Counted from the first letter of the stretch, positions 51,409-60,512 are shown. The stretch is DNA of 64,000 nucleotides from JARRPM01 sp963792815 (GCA_963792815.1 CAWBXR010000003.1:124001-188000), one strand, 5' to 3'. The notes: a model not told the origin generated them from the sequence alone. Made by a program: numbers and translations.

Positions 51409-52362
51409 CTACCTGACCTGAATGGATACCATACGCATGGTGACCTGCCGGCCCTCGCTGTCGTGCAAATCCGTGAATGCGATCTCCGGCGCGGTGGGAC
51501 CGGGCTTGTCATGAAGGACGTACATCCTGTCCAGGCACAGGATTTCTTGCTCCAGCCAAAGGTGGCTTTCCGCCTTAGCAAGCACATCCGCTATGGTCGC
51601 GAGATTATCTGACAGCACATCTTCGGATGCACCAAGCCCGGCCAGCTGCTGCTCGATATCCTTCAGGCTGGCCTGCAGTTTGATCTTGTCAGCCGCGCTG
51701 GTGTGCTGGCTGAAGCTGCCGCCGCGCTGCATGACATCCAATTTGCTGCGCAACAGCGCCTTGCGGCCGGCCAGAGAATCACGCTCTTCCTTGCGCTCGC
51801 TTATCTGCAACAGGGCGACCGTTAGCAGGTGATCGAAAGCACGGCGCTTCAGCAGCCGTCGGGTTTCCTGCTCATCACGCGCCAGTGCCACCAGTACCTG
51901 CTGGTCGAAACTGACGGTTGTGCGGGGGACATCTTTCAGCGTCTGCCCATCGACCTCGCCATAGCCGAATCCGTGTTTTTCACTTCTGTGCGCCACCAAC
52001 AGACCAGTAACAGGCCCGTCGACCAGTGGGTTTGCCGCGCGAAACTCCGCCACCGCCGGGTCCCGGTCGATGAACTGTTCCATGCGCTCCGCCGAGTACA
52101 GCAGGGCGGCGATCCCGGGATCGGAATTCAGGCTCTCCCTGCCTGCCAGCACCGGCTCCGGCAAACTGTCTATCATGTCGATAATGTAGTCCGCTGCTTG
52201 CAGTATCGGCTTTTTCAGGATTTTGGCGTAGCCCGACACTATCCTCAAGCGCGGGTCGGTCCCATCTATCGCGCGCTCGGTCACGGTCTTGAGCAAGGAC
52301 GGGGGCAACTTCGATGTATCCCCGTCCACGCGACCAAAAATATTCGCGAATAAATCCAGCAT
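51409..52362 (-). CDS. Soluble protein of unknown function upstream of the 94-residue gene
   Basis: 317 residues, no signal peptide or membrane helix, mostly helical. A Lys/Arg-rich middle (QISERKEERDSLAGRKALLR) precedes a likely coiled coil (~215-270). The first part (PPSLLKTVTERAIDGTDPRL) recalls hydrophilic regulatory proteins but I cannot name a family. The gene lies 59 bases downstream of PPK2 on the same strand and 37 bases before the 94-residue gene, so a three-gene transcript is plausible. Confidence 0.7.
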   Translation of the reverse strand: MLDLFANIFGRVDGDTSKLPPSLLKTVTERAIDGTDPRLRIVSGYAKILKKPILQAADYIIDMIDSLPEPVLAGRESLNSDPGIAALLYSAERMEQFIDRDPAVAEFRAANPLVDGPVTGLLVAHRSEKHGFGYGEVDGQTLKDVPRTTVSFDQQVLVALARDEQETRRLLKRRAFDHLLTVALLQISERKEERDSLAGRKALLRSKLDVMQRGGSFSQHTSAADKIKLQASLKDIEQQLAGLGASEDVLSDNLATIADVLAKAESHLWLEQEILCLDRMYVLHDKPGPTAPEIAFTDLHDSEGRQVTMRMVSIQVR

Positions 52363-52421
52363 CAGCTCATTCCGGGATCAGCCGGTGGTCCAATGGGTTA
52401 GCGGCACGGCCTTACTTACGC

Positions 52422-53258
52422 TCAGAAAGGCTCCGGAATATACCTGAACGGATAGTCCATGGCCTCGTACTTGCCAATCTTGCGCTTGCCCAACTTGATC
52501 TTCTCCTGCGGCAGATCCTCATAGGGAACATGATGCAGCAGGTGACTGATCAGGTTGAGACGCAATCTCTTCTTGTCCTCAGCTCTGGCAACGTACCAGG
52601 GTGCCCAGGAGGTGTCGGTCGCCTTGAACATCTGATCCCTGGCACGAGTATAGTCATCCCACTTGTCGTAGGACTTGAGATCCATGGGGGACAGCTTCCA
52701 GGTCTTTCGGCCATCGGTTTCCCGGCTCCGCAGACGTCTTTGCTGCTCCTCGTGGCCGACTTCGAGCCAGTATTTCAGCAGGATGATGCCGGAGTCGACC
52801 ATGGCGCGCTCAACCAGTGGTACCGAATCGAGAAAGTGCTCGACCTGCTCCTCGGTACAGAAACCCATGACACGCTCGATGCCGGCCCGGTTGTACCAGC
52901 TGCGGTCGAAAATACTGACCTCGCCCGCGGCTGGAAAATGCTGCACATAGCGCTGGAGGTACATCTGGCTCTTTTCGCGTTCGGTAGGCGCCGGCAGGGC
53001 GTGAATCTGGAAAACCCTCGGGCTGACCCGCTCGGTTATCGCCTTGATGGTACCGCCCTTGCCGGCGCCATCCCGTCCCTCAAAAACGATGCAGACCTTG
53101 AGACCCTCGTGCACGACCCATTGCTGCAGCTTGACCAGTTCGACGTGGAGGCGCTCCAGCTCATTTTCGTATTCCTTGCGCCCGAGCTTGCCGGGCCTGT
53201 CGACCTCGTCTTTCTCATGGTCATGCTTCTTGTCCCGCTTACTCTCTTTTTTTGACAT
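52422..53258 (-). CDS. ppk2: Polyphosphate kinase 2
   Basis: 278 residues. PPK2 enzymes transfer phosphate between polyphosphate and nucleotides in the cytoplasm. Walker A at 61-69 (FEGRDGAGKGG), Walker B with Asp118 in SIFDRSWYNRAG, and the lid region PTEREKSQMYLQRYVQHFP. The length and the MSKKESKRDKKHDH basic N-terminus fit class I single-domain PPK2 (phosphorylating nucleoside diphosphates). The conserved FxATDTSWAPW motif is present. Together with the nearby Na/Pi transporter this suggests polyphosphate metabolism. Confidence 0.95.
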   Translation of the reverse strand: MSKKESKRDKKHDHEKDEVDRPGKLGRKEYENELERLHVELVKLQQWVVHEGLKVCIVFEGRDGAGKGGTIKAITERVSPRVFQIHALPAPTEREKSQMYLQRYVQHFPAAGEVSIFDRSWYNRAGIERVMGFCTEEQVEHFLDSVPLVERAMVDSGIILLKYWLEVGHEEQQRRLRSRETDGRKTWKLSPMDLKSYDKWDDYTRARDQMFKATDTSWAPWYVARAEDKKRLRLNLISHLLHHVPYEDLPQEKIKLGKRKIGKYEAMDYPFRYIPEPF

Positions 53259-53341
53259 GGTTATCTCCGACGGTAATTAGCCAGCGCCTATACGGAAACA
53301 CCCCATTACGACGCTGGAGACTCCGCTTTGGCACTTGCGAG

Positions 53342-55513
53342 TTAAAGACGCCCGCAATCCTTCAGTTCCGCCAGAATCAGCTTCTGTACCGCGGTTTCCT
53401 TGATGTCATGGGGCTGGTCAAGCCCCATTCGCTGCAGGTAGGGTACGGCAGCCGCAGGCATGGAGCCGGCGGCCCCGACTGCCCCGGCCAGGGTTTTGAA
53501 CAGGGCTTTCCTCGAGCCCATTTTGACCTTGAGGCTCTGCAACACGTCCGCCAGCACGAGCTCTTCAGGGGTAAAGTCACTGCCGAAGGGAAACTTGGGA
53601 AACAGGCCTTCCGGCCGCAGACGTCCCGCAATCCGTTCCAGCCGCTCCGGCGTGTTGTTGCGAAACTGCTCAGGTATTTCGTAATCGGCGGCGATCTTGC
53701 CCGCGGCTTTGGCCTGCTGCAGCAGCTGCTCCTGGAAACGCGAGTCGGCGATGTTGAGCAGGCGGGCGATCACGTCTTTTTCCCGCTGGCCGCGCAACAT
53801 GGCGATACCATATTCGGTGATCACCATATCGCGCAGATGGGCCGGTATCGTGGTATGGCCGTAGTTCCAGACGATGTTAGAGGACACCTGGTCACCCTTG
53901 GTGCGGGTGCTGCGGCACATCAGTATCGAGCGGGCGCCTTCCAGCGCGTGGGCCATGGCGACAAAATTGTACTGCCCCCCTACCCCACTGATCTTGCGCC
54001 CGTTGTCCAGGCCATCCGAGCAGGCCGCACCCAGCAGTGAAACCATGATGGTCGTATTAATGAAGCGCGCCTTCTGCCGTTGCAGCCGGGCGATTTCCTC
54101 GCAACCATAGAGCTGGTTCACGTAGGCGATGTCGGTCATGCAGATTTTTTTCGCCTCTGCCTCCGGCATGTTTTTCAGCTGTTGGTACATAGCCTGTGGG
54201 CCGAGGAAAAACCCGGCGTGCAGCACTATTCCGCCCTTGAGCCCGGTACCGAGGCAGTGCCTGCCGATCTGTTCCATGGCGTCAGAATTCCCCAGGTCGG
54301 CGGCGATCCCGGTGCCGTCGGCACAACGCAGCACGTCGCCGTCCAGGACAACGGCGTCCCTGAATATTCCAAACTTGTGCAGGAACTCCAGGTCTGCCGG
54401 GGTGAGTCGGGCAGAAATGAGCCCCTCCTCCACCAGCACGGCCAGGGTATCGGGCGTTACTTCGGGACCAATCCGACCGGCGTTCACCAGTCGCTGCAGG
54501 CCGGCGTCACCATATACTTCGCGCTTGAGTATCCCGTGGTTATACAGGTGGCGGAAACCATCCGCGAACATCTCAGTAGACCCGTACAAGCCCTTTTCAA
54601 AAGGCTCGGTCCCACCCACTTCGCTGATGATCTCACCGAATTTATCCACAATACCCAGCTCGGCGAGGGCCGCCTGGTACCGATCGTTGTGCTCCTGGCG
54701 CAGGATGCAGCCATAGGTGATGGCATCCCCCAGGGATCCGATGCCAATCTGCAGGGTACCCCCATCCGGAAGCAGGGTACTGGCATTCAGACCAATCATG
54801 TAATCCATGGTGTCCACAGGGGGAGAAGGCGGCCCCAGCAGGGTGTGGTTGTACTTCGGGTCGTCCAGGATGAAGTCATAGGTATCCGCGGGAACAATCG
54901 CATCGTTGTACATGAAGGGCAGCTCGTCGTTGACCTGGCCGATGACCGCCACCTCCTTGCCCTGCCCCCTCAATTCCTGCAGGCGCGGGAGGATGTCCAG
55001 TGCGTAGGCATCGCCACTCATGCTGTAGGCGGGCTGACCGTCGATCTCCTGCCGCGCGATCATCTGGCTGAAGACATTGCAGCCCTGTTCGATCATATCC
55101 CTCAGCCAGTGGGTAAAGTTGCTGTAGACGTAGTTCTGCTGGGCGTGGTGGTTGCCCATGTAAACGCCCGCCTGGAGGAAGACTTCGACGATCTCGATAT
55201 TCTTCGGGAGTTGCCCCTTGAGGTAGGGATGCACGTACTCCAGCTCAGGCAGGTCGCCAAACACGCGGTCCACGAAGGGGTCGAGAAACCGTTTCTCGAG
55301 ATCACTGCTGCCTTTCGGGCGACAGAAAGACGCCCCGGTAATAATCGTCAGCTGTATCCCCGGGTCCGCCGCTGCGCGCCGGTACAACTCGTTGAAAATG
55401 TGCACGGGCCTGCCGAATCCCCCGGCAATAACCACCTTGTTGCCCACTTTGTCCAGCAGTGCCTGAACACATTGCTCCAGGTCGGTGTAGTATGCGGGTT
55501 TTGTACTGGTCAC
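53342..55513 (-). CDS. Large acetyl-CoA hydrolase/transferase family protein
   Basis: 723 residues from a GTG at 55513, with GGAG 10 bases upstream. Members of the acetyl-CoA hydrolase/CoA-transferase family form a thioester with an active-site glutamate and move or remove CoA from short acyl groups. Seen: GGFGRPVHIFNELYRR, then GTLQIGIGSLGDAITYGCIL, and the C-terminal family part (KISGVGGQYNFVAMAHALEG, STRTKGDQVSSNIVWNYGHT, MVITEYGIAMLRGQREKDVI). The protein is much longer than the usual ~430-500 residues, with extra sequence in the N-terminal half and at the C-terminus. The exact substrate is not known. Confidence 0.87.
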   Translation of the reverse strand: MTSTKPAYYTDLEQCVQALLDKVGNKVVIAGGFGRPVHIFNELYRRAAADPGIQLTIITGASFCRPKGSSDLEKRFLDPFVDRVFGDLPELEYVHPYLKGQLPKNIEIVEVFLQAGVYMGNHHAQQNYVYSNFTHWLRDMIEQGCNVFSQMIARQEIDGQPAYSMSGDAYALDILPRLQELRGQGKEVAVIGQVNDELPFMYNDAIVPADTYDFILDDPKYNHTLLGPPSPPVDTMDYMIGLNASTLLPDGGTLQIGIGSLGDAITYGCILRQEHNDRYQAALAELGIVDKFGEIISEVGGTEPFEKGLYGSTEMFADGFRHLYNHGILKREVYGDAGLQRLVNAGRIGPEVTPDTLAVLVEEGLISARLTPADLEFLHKFGIFRDAVVLDGDVLRCADGTGIAADLGNSDAMEQIGRHCLGTGLKGGIVLHAGFFLGPQAMYQQLKNMPEAEAKKICMTDIAYVNQLYGCEEIARLQRQKARFINTTIMVSLLGAACSDGLDNGRKISGVGGQYNFVAMAHALEGARSILMCRSTRTKGDQVSSNIVWNYGHTTIPAHLRDMVITEYGIAMLRGQREKDVIARLLNIADSRFQEQLLQQAKAAGKIAADYEIPEQFRNNTPERLERIAGRLRPEGLFPKFPFGSDFTPEELVLADVLQSLKVKMGSRKALFKTLAGAVGAAGSMPAAAVPYLQRMGLDQPHDIKETAVQKLILAELKDCGRL

Positions 55514-55769
55514 TGTATTGTGTCTCCCAAATTCTGGCCTGCGGGGCATCCCGGACACCCGGCCTGTTGGCTGGATTGCGACTGGTGTAATGCGGTTCAG
55601 GTATAGCACCCCGCCGCCGAACTTTCCATGTTCGTAGTCGGTGCCCAGTTCATTTCGCCAGACTGCTGGTCAATTGGCCGGGCCTCATCTACGATACCCA
55701 GACAGAAAGTGTCTGGATAGTGACGCTGCCTTCAGGGCGGCATCACGCTATGTCGAGGAAATTGCAGCC

Positions 55770-56216
55770 ATGTCAGAAAAGAACATGCAAGTCGTTCGCC
55801 GCCTGCTGGAAGAGGTCTGGACCAAGGGCAACCTGTCACTGTTGCCGGATCTGGTGGCGGAGAAGGCGGAATCGCGCCCGATGCCCAATTTCGACACCCT
55901 GTACGGCCCGGAGGAATACAGGAATTTCATCGCCGTATACAAGGGCGCCTTCCACGATATGACCTTCAATATCGAGGACCAGTTTTGCTCGGGAGACAAG
56001 GTGGCTACCCGCTGGACCACCCGGGTGACAGATGCGGCGGGCGATGCCGTGTCTGACACGCAAACCGGCGAGGAACTCACCATCGACGGTACCACCATCA
56101 CTCACCATGACAGCAGCGGCAAAATCATAGGCGAGTGGGCCACCTGGGACACCGGCAGCCTGTTGCAGTCGGCGGCAGCGCCGCAGATTTTCGAACAGCT
56201 GTCGATCAAGATCTAA
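55770..56216 (+). CDS. SnoaL-like / ester cyclase family protein
   Basis: 148 residues from the ATG at 55770. A cone-shaped alpha+beta (NTF2-like) fold is suggested by NMQVVRRLLEEVWTKGNLSLL, GPEEYRNFIAVYKGAFHDM and FCSGDKVATRWTTR. SnoaL proteins include polyketide cyclases and many small enzymes of unknown substrate. The next gene follows closely on the same strand. Confidence 0.8.
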   Translation: MSEKNMQVVRRLLEEVWTKGNLSLLPDLVAEKAESRPMPNFDTLYGPEEYRNFIAVYKGAFHDMTFNIEDQFCSGDKVATRWTTRVTDAAGDAVSDTQTGEELTIDGTTITHHDSSGKIIGEWATWDTGSLLQSAAAPQIFEQLSIKI

Positions 56217-56249
56217 TTGAGGCCTCTCTTTCACCCTGCCCAGCCCGTG

Positions 56250-57230
56250 ATGGGACAGCCTTTTTTCGGTGGCAAGGCAATCACCGATATTGGCGCAGCC
56301 CCGGCTGGCGTTTCCCGGACGAACGCTCTTATCGGGTGCACTTTCCTGTTCCTATTGCTTGGCTGCCTGTCTTTCCCGACACAGGCCCAGGACCTGGAAC
56401 CACGCACCTATACCAACATTCCCGTCGGCCAGAACTTTGCAGGGGTCGGCTACGTCTATTCCGATGGCGAAATCAACCCGTCGCCATCGGTGCCCCTGAA
56501 GGACGTCGAAATCACCATGAAAACAACCCTGGCGGCCTATGTGCGCTCCCTCGACCTGTGGGGAACCGCGGGTAAGGTCGACGTGGGCTGGGGGCGGTCG
56601 TGCATTGATGGCTCGGGTAATTTCAACGGACGCACCATCCGGGGTGACCGCTGCGGCACGCTGGATCCGTCGGTACGCCTGAGCTACCTGTTCTACGGCG
56701 CCCCGGCAATGGACATGCAGCAATTTCGCAGCAACCCATCCCAGCGGGTGATCGGTGCCAGCCTCAAGGTCGATATGCCACTGGGCGACTACAACAACGA
56801 AAACCTGATCAACACCGGCTCGAACCGCTGGACGTTCAAACCCGAAATCGGCATATCCAACCGCTGGGGTCGCCGCGTCAGTGTCGAAGGCTCCCTCGCC
56901 GCCCGCCTGTTTACCGATAACGACAACTTCTTCGGCGGCACCAAGCTGGAGCAGGACCCGCTATACCAGGTCCAGGCGCACTTCATCTACGACCTGGACA
57001 AGGGTCGCTGGGTGTCCATCAACGGCAACTATTTCTGGGGCGGGCGCACCAGCAAGGATGGCGTAAAGGGTGACGACCGGCAGGAAAACTCCCGTATTGG
57101 TATCACCCTGGGCTGGCCACTGACCCCCCAGCACTCGCTGAAGTTCTTTGGCAGCCGGGGCGTCATCACCAATATCGGCAATGACTCGGATACTTACGGT
57201 GTCGTCTGGCAGTATCGCTGGGCTGACTGA
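56250..57230 (+). CDS. Outer-membrane beta-barrel protein (transporter-like, COG4313 type)
   Basis: 326 residues if it starts at the ATG at 56250; a TTG at 56217 is also possible. A hydrophobic signal (ALIGCTFLFLLLGCLSFPTQAQ is split by a possible lipobox-like Cys) precedes a mature part of alternating polar and hydrophobic beta strands ending in YGVVWQYRWAD, with the aromatic-rich C-terminus of outer-membrane proteins. It resembles the MetA/phenol-pathway outer-membrane group, whose members may take up aromatic or hydrophobic compounds. The substrate is unknown. Confidence 0.75.
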   Translation: MGQPFFGGKAITDIGAAPAGVSRTNALIGCTFLFLLLGCLSFPTQAQDLEPRTYTNIPVGQNFAGVGYVYSDGEINPSPSVPLKDVEITMKTTLAAYVRSLDLWGTAGKVDVGWGRSCIDGSGNFNGRTIRGDRCGTLDPSVRLSYLFYGAPAMDMQQFRSNPSQRVIGASLKVDMPLGDYNNENLINTGSNRWTFKPEIGISNRWGRRVSVEGSLAARLFTDNDNFFGGTKLEQDPLYQVQAHFIYDLDKGRWVSINGNYFWGGRTSKDGVKGDDRQENSRIGITLGWPLTPQHSLKFFGSRGVITNIGNDSDTYGVVWQYRWAD

Positions 57231-57285
57231 ATAGATGTGCGATGATAATCGCAACACCTTTCAATAAAATAATGGAGAACACAGA

Positions 57286-57651
57286 ATGACTATAATGATT
57301 ATCAGCGCGCTGGCCCTGGCTTTGGTGCAGTTGTGGCTGCTTCCCGCAAGCTATAACCTCGGCAACGTAAAGTACATGCTTTCCAGCCGGGACAACCCGC
57401 CAACCCCGACGACCCTGCAGCAGCGCACCACCCGTGCCGGGGCGAATCTGCAGGAGAGCCTTCCCGCATTTCTCGCGCTGTGCCTGCTGGCTATGATCCT
57501 GCAGGTCGATCTCAGCCAGGCGGCGCTGGCCTGGCTCATACTGCGGGTGATCTACATACCCTGCTACCTGTTCGGCATAATCTACCTGCGCTCGCTGGTG
57601 TGGGGCGCCTCACTGGCTTGCCTGATTTACATGGCTGTCCAGCTGGTCTGA
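57286..57651 (+). CDS. MAPEG family membrane protein
   Basis: 121 residues with four membrane helices. The MAPEG pattern RAGANLQESLPAFLALCLLA (R-x-x-x-N-x-x-E) is present, then a loop and the helix pair VIYIPCYLFGIIYLRS. Bacterial MAPEG proteins are related to microsomal glutathione transferases, but most lack a known substrate. It is 55 bases downstream of the barrel-protein gene. Confidence 0.88.
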   Translation: MTIMIISALALALVQLWLLPASYNLGNVKYMLSSRDNPPTPTTLQQRTTRAGANLQESLPAFLALCLLAMILQVDLSQAALAWLILRVIYIPCYLFGIIYLRSLVWGASLACLIYMAVQLV

Positions 57652-57973
57652 TCCGGCTAACGGCCTCCCCCCTTCAATGGGGGGGGATTCCGCCAATCTC
57701 CCGTCTTACTATCCCCCAATCAGCATTGATAAGGTGAGCGGCCGCGCTCGTTACACCGCAGCCTATACTCGTTCTCAGGCTCACCCAAGGACCACTCTCG
57801 CAGACAGGAGATGTGCCGCGGCGGATAATGTCCGCCTTTTCTCCAACCGCGCCGAGGACCACCCGGGCATTGACCTGCCGGCCCAGCTCTATCAGGCGCA
57901 AGGCGCAGCTTCAGGCCGCCCCGGCAATGCCCGGGCGACAAACCGGATGACCACAACTCGAGGTAATATCGCA
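57652..57973. other. Intergenic region with a poly-C/poly-G hairpin
   Basis: 322 bases without a convincing gene, between the MAPEG and rhodanese genes. A C6/G8 hairpin with loop TTCAAT lies at 57667-57686 just after the MAPEG stop and could end transcription, though no U-tract follows. Nothing else is recognised. Confidence 0.45.
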
Positions 57974-58486
57974 ATGACTACTGAGCTACCCAGCGCAAAA
58001 CAGACAGCACTCGGCCTGTATATTACGGCCAGGGAGGCCTATGAAAAATGGCAGGCTGATCCCGACAACATACTGATTCTGGATGTTCGTACGCCCGAGG
58101 AGCATCTCTTCGTCGGGCACCCAACCATGGCCTGGAAGATTCCGGTGATTTCCCAAAGCTATGAGTGGGACAGCCAGCAGGGGAAATTCCCGATGGTTTT
58201 CCTGTCAGATTTTGTCGCGCGGGTCAGCGAAGCCATAAGCCCCGATAAAACACTTATGGTGATGTGTCGCTCTGGCGGCCGCAGTGCCATCGCAATAAAT
58301 CTGCTGGCTCAGGCGGGCTTCCAGAACGCCTACAACATCATCGACGGCATGGAAGGCGATGTGAACGGCGACTCCGAGAGCGTGGCAGGCAGTGACCAGC
58401 CCGCAAGCGGCTGGAAAAATTCGGGCTGCCCGTGGACCAAGCAACTGACGCCCGAACGGACAGTGTTGCCCAGCTCACGCTCCTGA
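57974..58486 (+). CDS. Rhodanese-like sulfurtransferase
   Basis: 170 residues from the ATG at 57974. The rhodanese fold is marked by ILILDVRTPEEHLFVGH near residue 35 and the active-site loop MCRSGGRSAIAINLL, where Cys carries the persulfide. The C-terminal ~45 residues (SVAGSDQPASGWKNSGCPWT) carry an extra Cys. The context gives no hint of the sulfur acceptor. Confidence 0.9.
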   Translation: MTTELPSAKQTALGLYITAREAYEKWQADPDNILILDVRTPEEHLFVGHPTMAWKIPVISQSYEWDSQQGKFPMVFLSDFVARVSEAISPDKTLMVMCRSGGRSAIAINLLAQAGFQNAYNIIDGMEGDVNGDSESVAGSDQPASGWKNSGCPWTKQLTPERTVLPSSRS

Positions 58487-58557
58487 ATTCACAAGGCGCT
58501 GACTCGAGATTACGGCGACGGGGGGCGCATCCTCCTGACGAGATGAAGCCTGCAGAA

Positions 58558-58582
58558 GTAAAAAGCCCGGCGATTGCCGGGC
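58558..58582 (-). terminator. Intrinsic terminator after the porin relic
   Basis: On the minus strand GCCCGGC-AATC-GCCGGGC is followed by TTTTTAC, 25 bases after the stop of the porin fragment. A strong, standard terminator, suggesting the broken genes upstream once formed a proper operon end. Confidence 0.85.
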
Positions 58583-58606
58583 CTGGAAGACTTCAGGACC
58601 GGGGCA

Positions 58607-58954
58607 TCAGTAATCGATGGTGTTGGGGAAGATATCGATATCCATGAAGTTGGACCAGGTCTGGCCCTGGTCCGAGCCGACGCCGAACAATTCACCCTCG
58701 AGCTTGTAGGTGATGTCCTCGCCGTAGTTGCCCTGAACCCCGAGCCGCGACTGGCGCACACTGAAGACGAAGTCCCCGTTATTGCCGTAGGCGCCGCCCT
58801 GGGTGGGAACGGTTGTCACCCGCAGGGTGTCCTGCCAGTCCGGGTCTACGCGCTTGAAGTCATAGATGGCGTCCGCCATCACGAAGCCATAGACGTTCGC
58901 TGAGTTTTTGGGGTTTGTCGCTGAGCTGGGTGCGCTGGCTACCGCCGGTGTCAC
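58607..58954 (-). pseudogene. Truncated DcaP-like outer-membrane porin
   Basis: 115 residues from a GTG at 58954, against about 400 in DcaP-type trimeric porins. The sequence fits the N-terminal barrel of that family: NVYGFVMADAIYDFKRVDPD, FVFSVRQSRLGVQGNYGED, and FPNTIDY. After ELFGVGSDQ it jumps to QTWSNFMDIDIFPN, omitting a segment between two GQT sites that is normally present. It then stops at NTIDY just before a terminator. No signal peptide is in front. It appears to be an internally deleted relic of a small-solute porin, next to genes for Asp and Asn use. Confidence 0.65.
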
Positions 58955-59043
58955 TGCTGGGTATAGATATCAGTCGCCTGGTCCGGGTTTTCCTTGATAT
59001 GGCCGTAGGCATAGATCAGCTCGGCGATGGCCTGAACGCGCAC
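58951..59043 (-). pseudogene. Probable fragment of a glutaminase
   Basis: About 30 residues in a frame ending at a TGA (58953-58951): AIAELIYAYGHIKENPDQAT followed by DIYTQQ. This resembles the part of glutaminases just before the conserved CS motif (N-x-AIA-x-L..G.I...P..Y...CS). It has no start or C-terminus and overlaps the beginning of the porin fragment, so it looks like one side of a deletion junction. A glutaminase here would fit the neighbouring asparaginase and aspartase. Family assignment is tentative. Confidence 0.4.
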
Positions 59044-59152
59044 ACGTTGTTTTTATTGATGCCCATCAATAAAGCCCTGTATGGTACCGCTTTTGCGCTA
59101 CAACTGCCGTAGATCGATCTGTTATAAAAGCTGCGAGACTGGAGACTTTTAC

Positions 59153-60487
59153 ATGTTGTTGCTTGAACTGGGCATATTGCTGCTGTGCATTGTTGTCGGT
59201 GCGCGGCTCGGCGGTATTGCCCTGGGTACGCTGTCCGGCATCGGCCTGCTGGTATTCGTGCTCGCCTTCGGTATGCCGCCGGGCAACCCACCGGCGGTGG
59301 TATTGGGCATGATCCTCGCGGTTATCACCGCCCTGGCCATGATGGAGGCCGCAGGCGGGCTGACCTTCCTGGTTGAAATGGCCGAGAAACTGCTGCACCG
59401 CAACCCCTCCCGGATCACGATAATTGCGCCACTGGTCACCTATGCACTCATTTTCGCGGCGGGCACCCAGCATGTTATCTATTCATTACTACCGGTCATC
59501 GCAGAGGTGTCGCGCAAGGCCGGGGTGCGCCCCGAACGCCCCCTGTCGATGAGTGTCATCGCGGCCCAGCACGGCCTGATCGCCTCGCCTGTATCTGCCG
59601 CCACAGTCGCCCTCATCGCCGGCCTCGCAGGGCTGGACGCCAGCCTGATCGATATCATGGCCGTGACCATTCCCGCCACCCTGCTGGGGGTATGCGCCGG
59701 CATCGTCAGCGTGATGTTCAAGGGCCGCACGCTCGAGGACGACCCGGAATACCAGGACCGTCTCGCCCAGGGCATCGTCGATGCACCCCGGCAGCAGCAA
59801 CCGCTGGCGGGTGAGGAACGACGGCGCGCCATGGGTTCCCTCGCCGTGTTTCTGGGCGCGGTTGGCCTGGTCGTATTGCTGGGCCTGTTCCCCGGCCTGC
59901 GCCCGGTGTACGAGATGGGCAGCGGAGCGGATGTGATCAGCGGCCAGGCAGATATGGGGCAACTCATCATGATTATCATGCTCGCGGCGGGCGGCATCAT
60001 TACCGTGGCCTTCAAGGCCAGCCCGGCCAGGGCCATCGGCGGCAAGCTTATGACGGGCGGGCTGGTGGCAATTATTTCCATCCTCGGTGTGTCCTGGCTG
60101 GGGTCGTCATTTTTCACTGGCAATGAGGCGGCTATCGTCGGTGGTATCAGCGCAGTCATCGGCGCCTACCCGTGGGTATTCGCACTTGGCTTGTTCGTGC
60201 TTTCCATCCTGCTTTTCAGCCAGGCGGCCACCATCGTGATTCTGGTGCCGGTGGGCGTCGCCCTCGGCTTGCCACTACATGTACTGGTGGGTGTATACCC
60301 TGCGGTCAACGGTAATTTTTTCCTGCCCACTTACGGCACGGTGCTGGCCGCGGTCTCCTTTGACCAGACGGGCACCACCCGGATCGGCAAATACCTGCTC
60401 AACCACAGTTTTATGCTGCCCGGCCTGGTGACAACCGTTACCGCGACCCTGGCCGGCCTCACTCTTGGCAAGCTACTGCTTGCCTGA
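59153..60487 (+). CDS. Anaerobic C4-dicarboxylate transporter (DcuA/DcuB family)
   Basis: 444 residues from the ATG at 59153, with GGAG 9 bases upstream. About ten to twelve membrane helices. Dcu features include GTQHVIYSLLPVIAEVS, QHGLIASPVSAATVALIAGL and the C-terminal QTGTTRIGKYLLNHSFMLPG. Dcu carriers exchange or take up aspartate, fumarate, malate and succinate. The aspartase gene starts 25 bases downstream, so the carrier probably supplies aspartate or moves fumarate. Confidence 0.95.
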   Translation: MLLLELGILLLCIVVGARLGGIALGTLSGIGLLVFVLAFGMPPGNPPAVVLGMILAVITALAMMEAAGGLTFLVEMAEKLLHRNPSRITIIAPLVTYALIFAAGTQHVIYSLLPVIAEVSRKAGVRPERPLSMSVIAAQHGLIASPVSAATVALIAGLAGLDASLIDIMAVTIPATLLGVCAGIVSVMFKGRTLEDDPEYQDRLAQGIVDAPRQQQPLAGEERRRAMGSLAVFLGAVGLVVLLGLFPGLRPVYEMGSGADVISGQADMGQLIMIIMLAAGGIITVAFKASPARAIGGKLMTGGLVAIISILGVSWLGSSFFTGNEAAIVGGISAVIGAYPWVFALGLFVLSILLFSQAATIVILVPVGVALGLPLHVLVGVYPAVNGNFFLPTYGTVLAAVSFDQTGTTRIGKYLLNHSFMLPGLVTTVTATLAGLTLGKLLLA

Positions 60488-60512
60488 CCTTGATGAACTT
60501 CTGGAGGCAACA

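Noticed and set aside
54080..55606. 508-residue plus-strand open frame opposite the acetyl-CoA hydrolase gene
   Set aside because: Antisense shadow; the minus-strand protein carries conserved CoA-transferase family motifs throughout.
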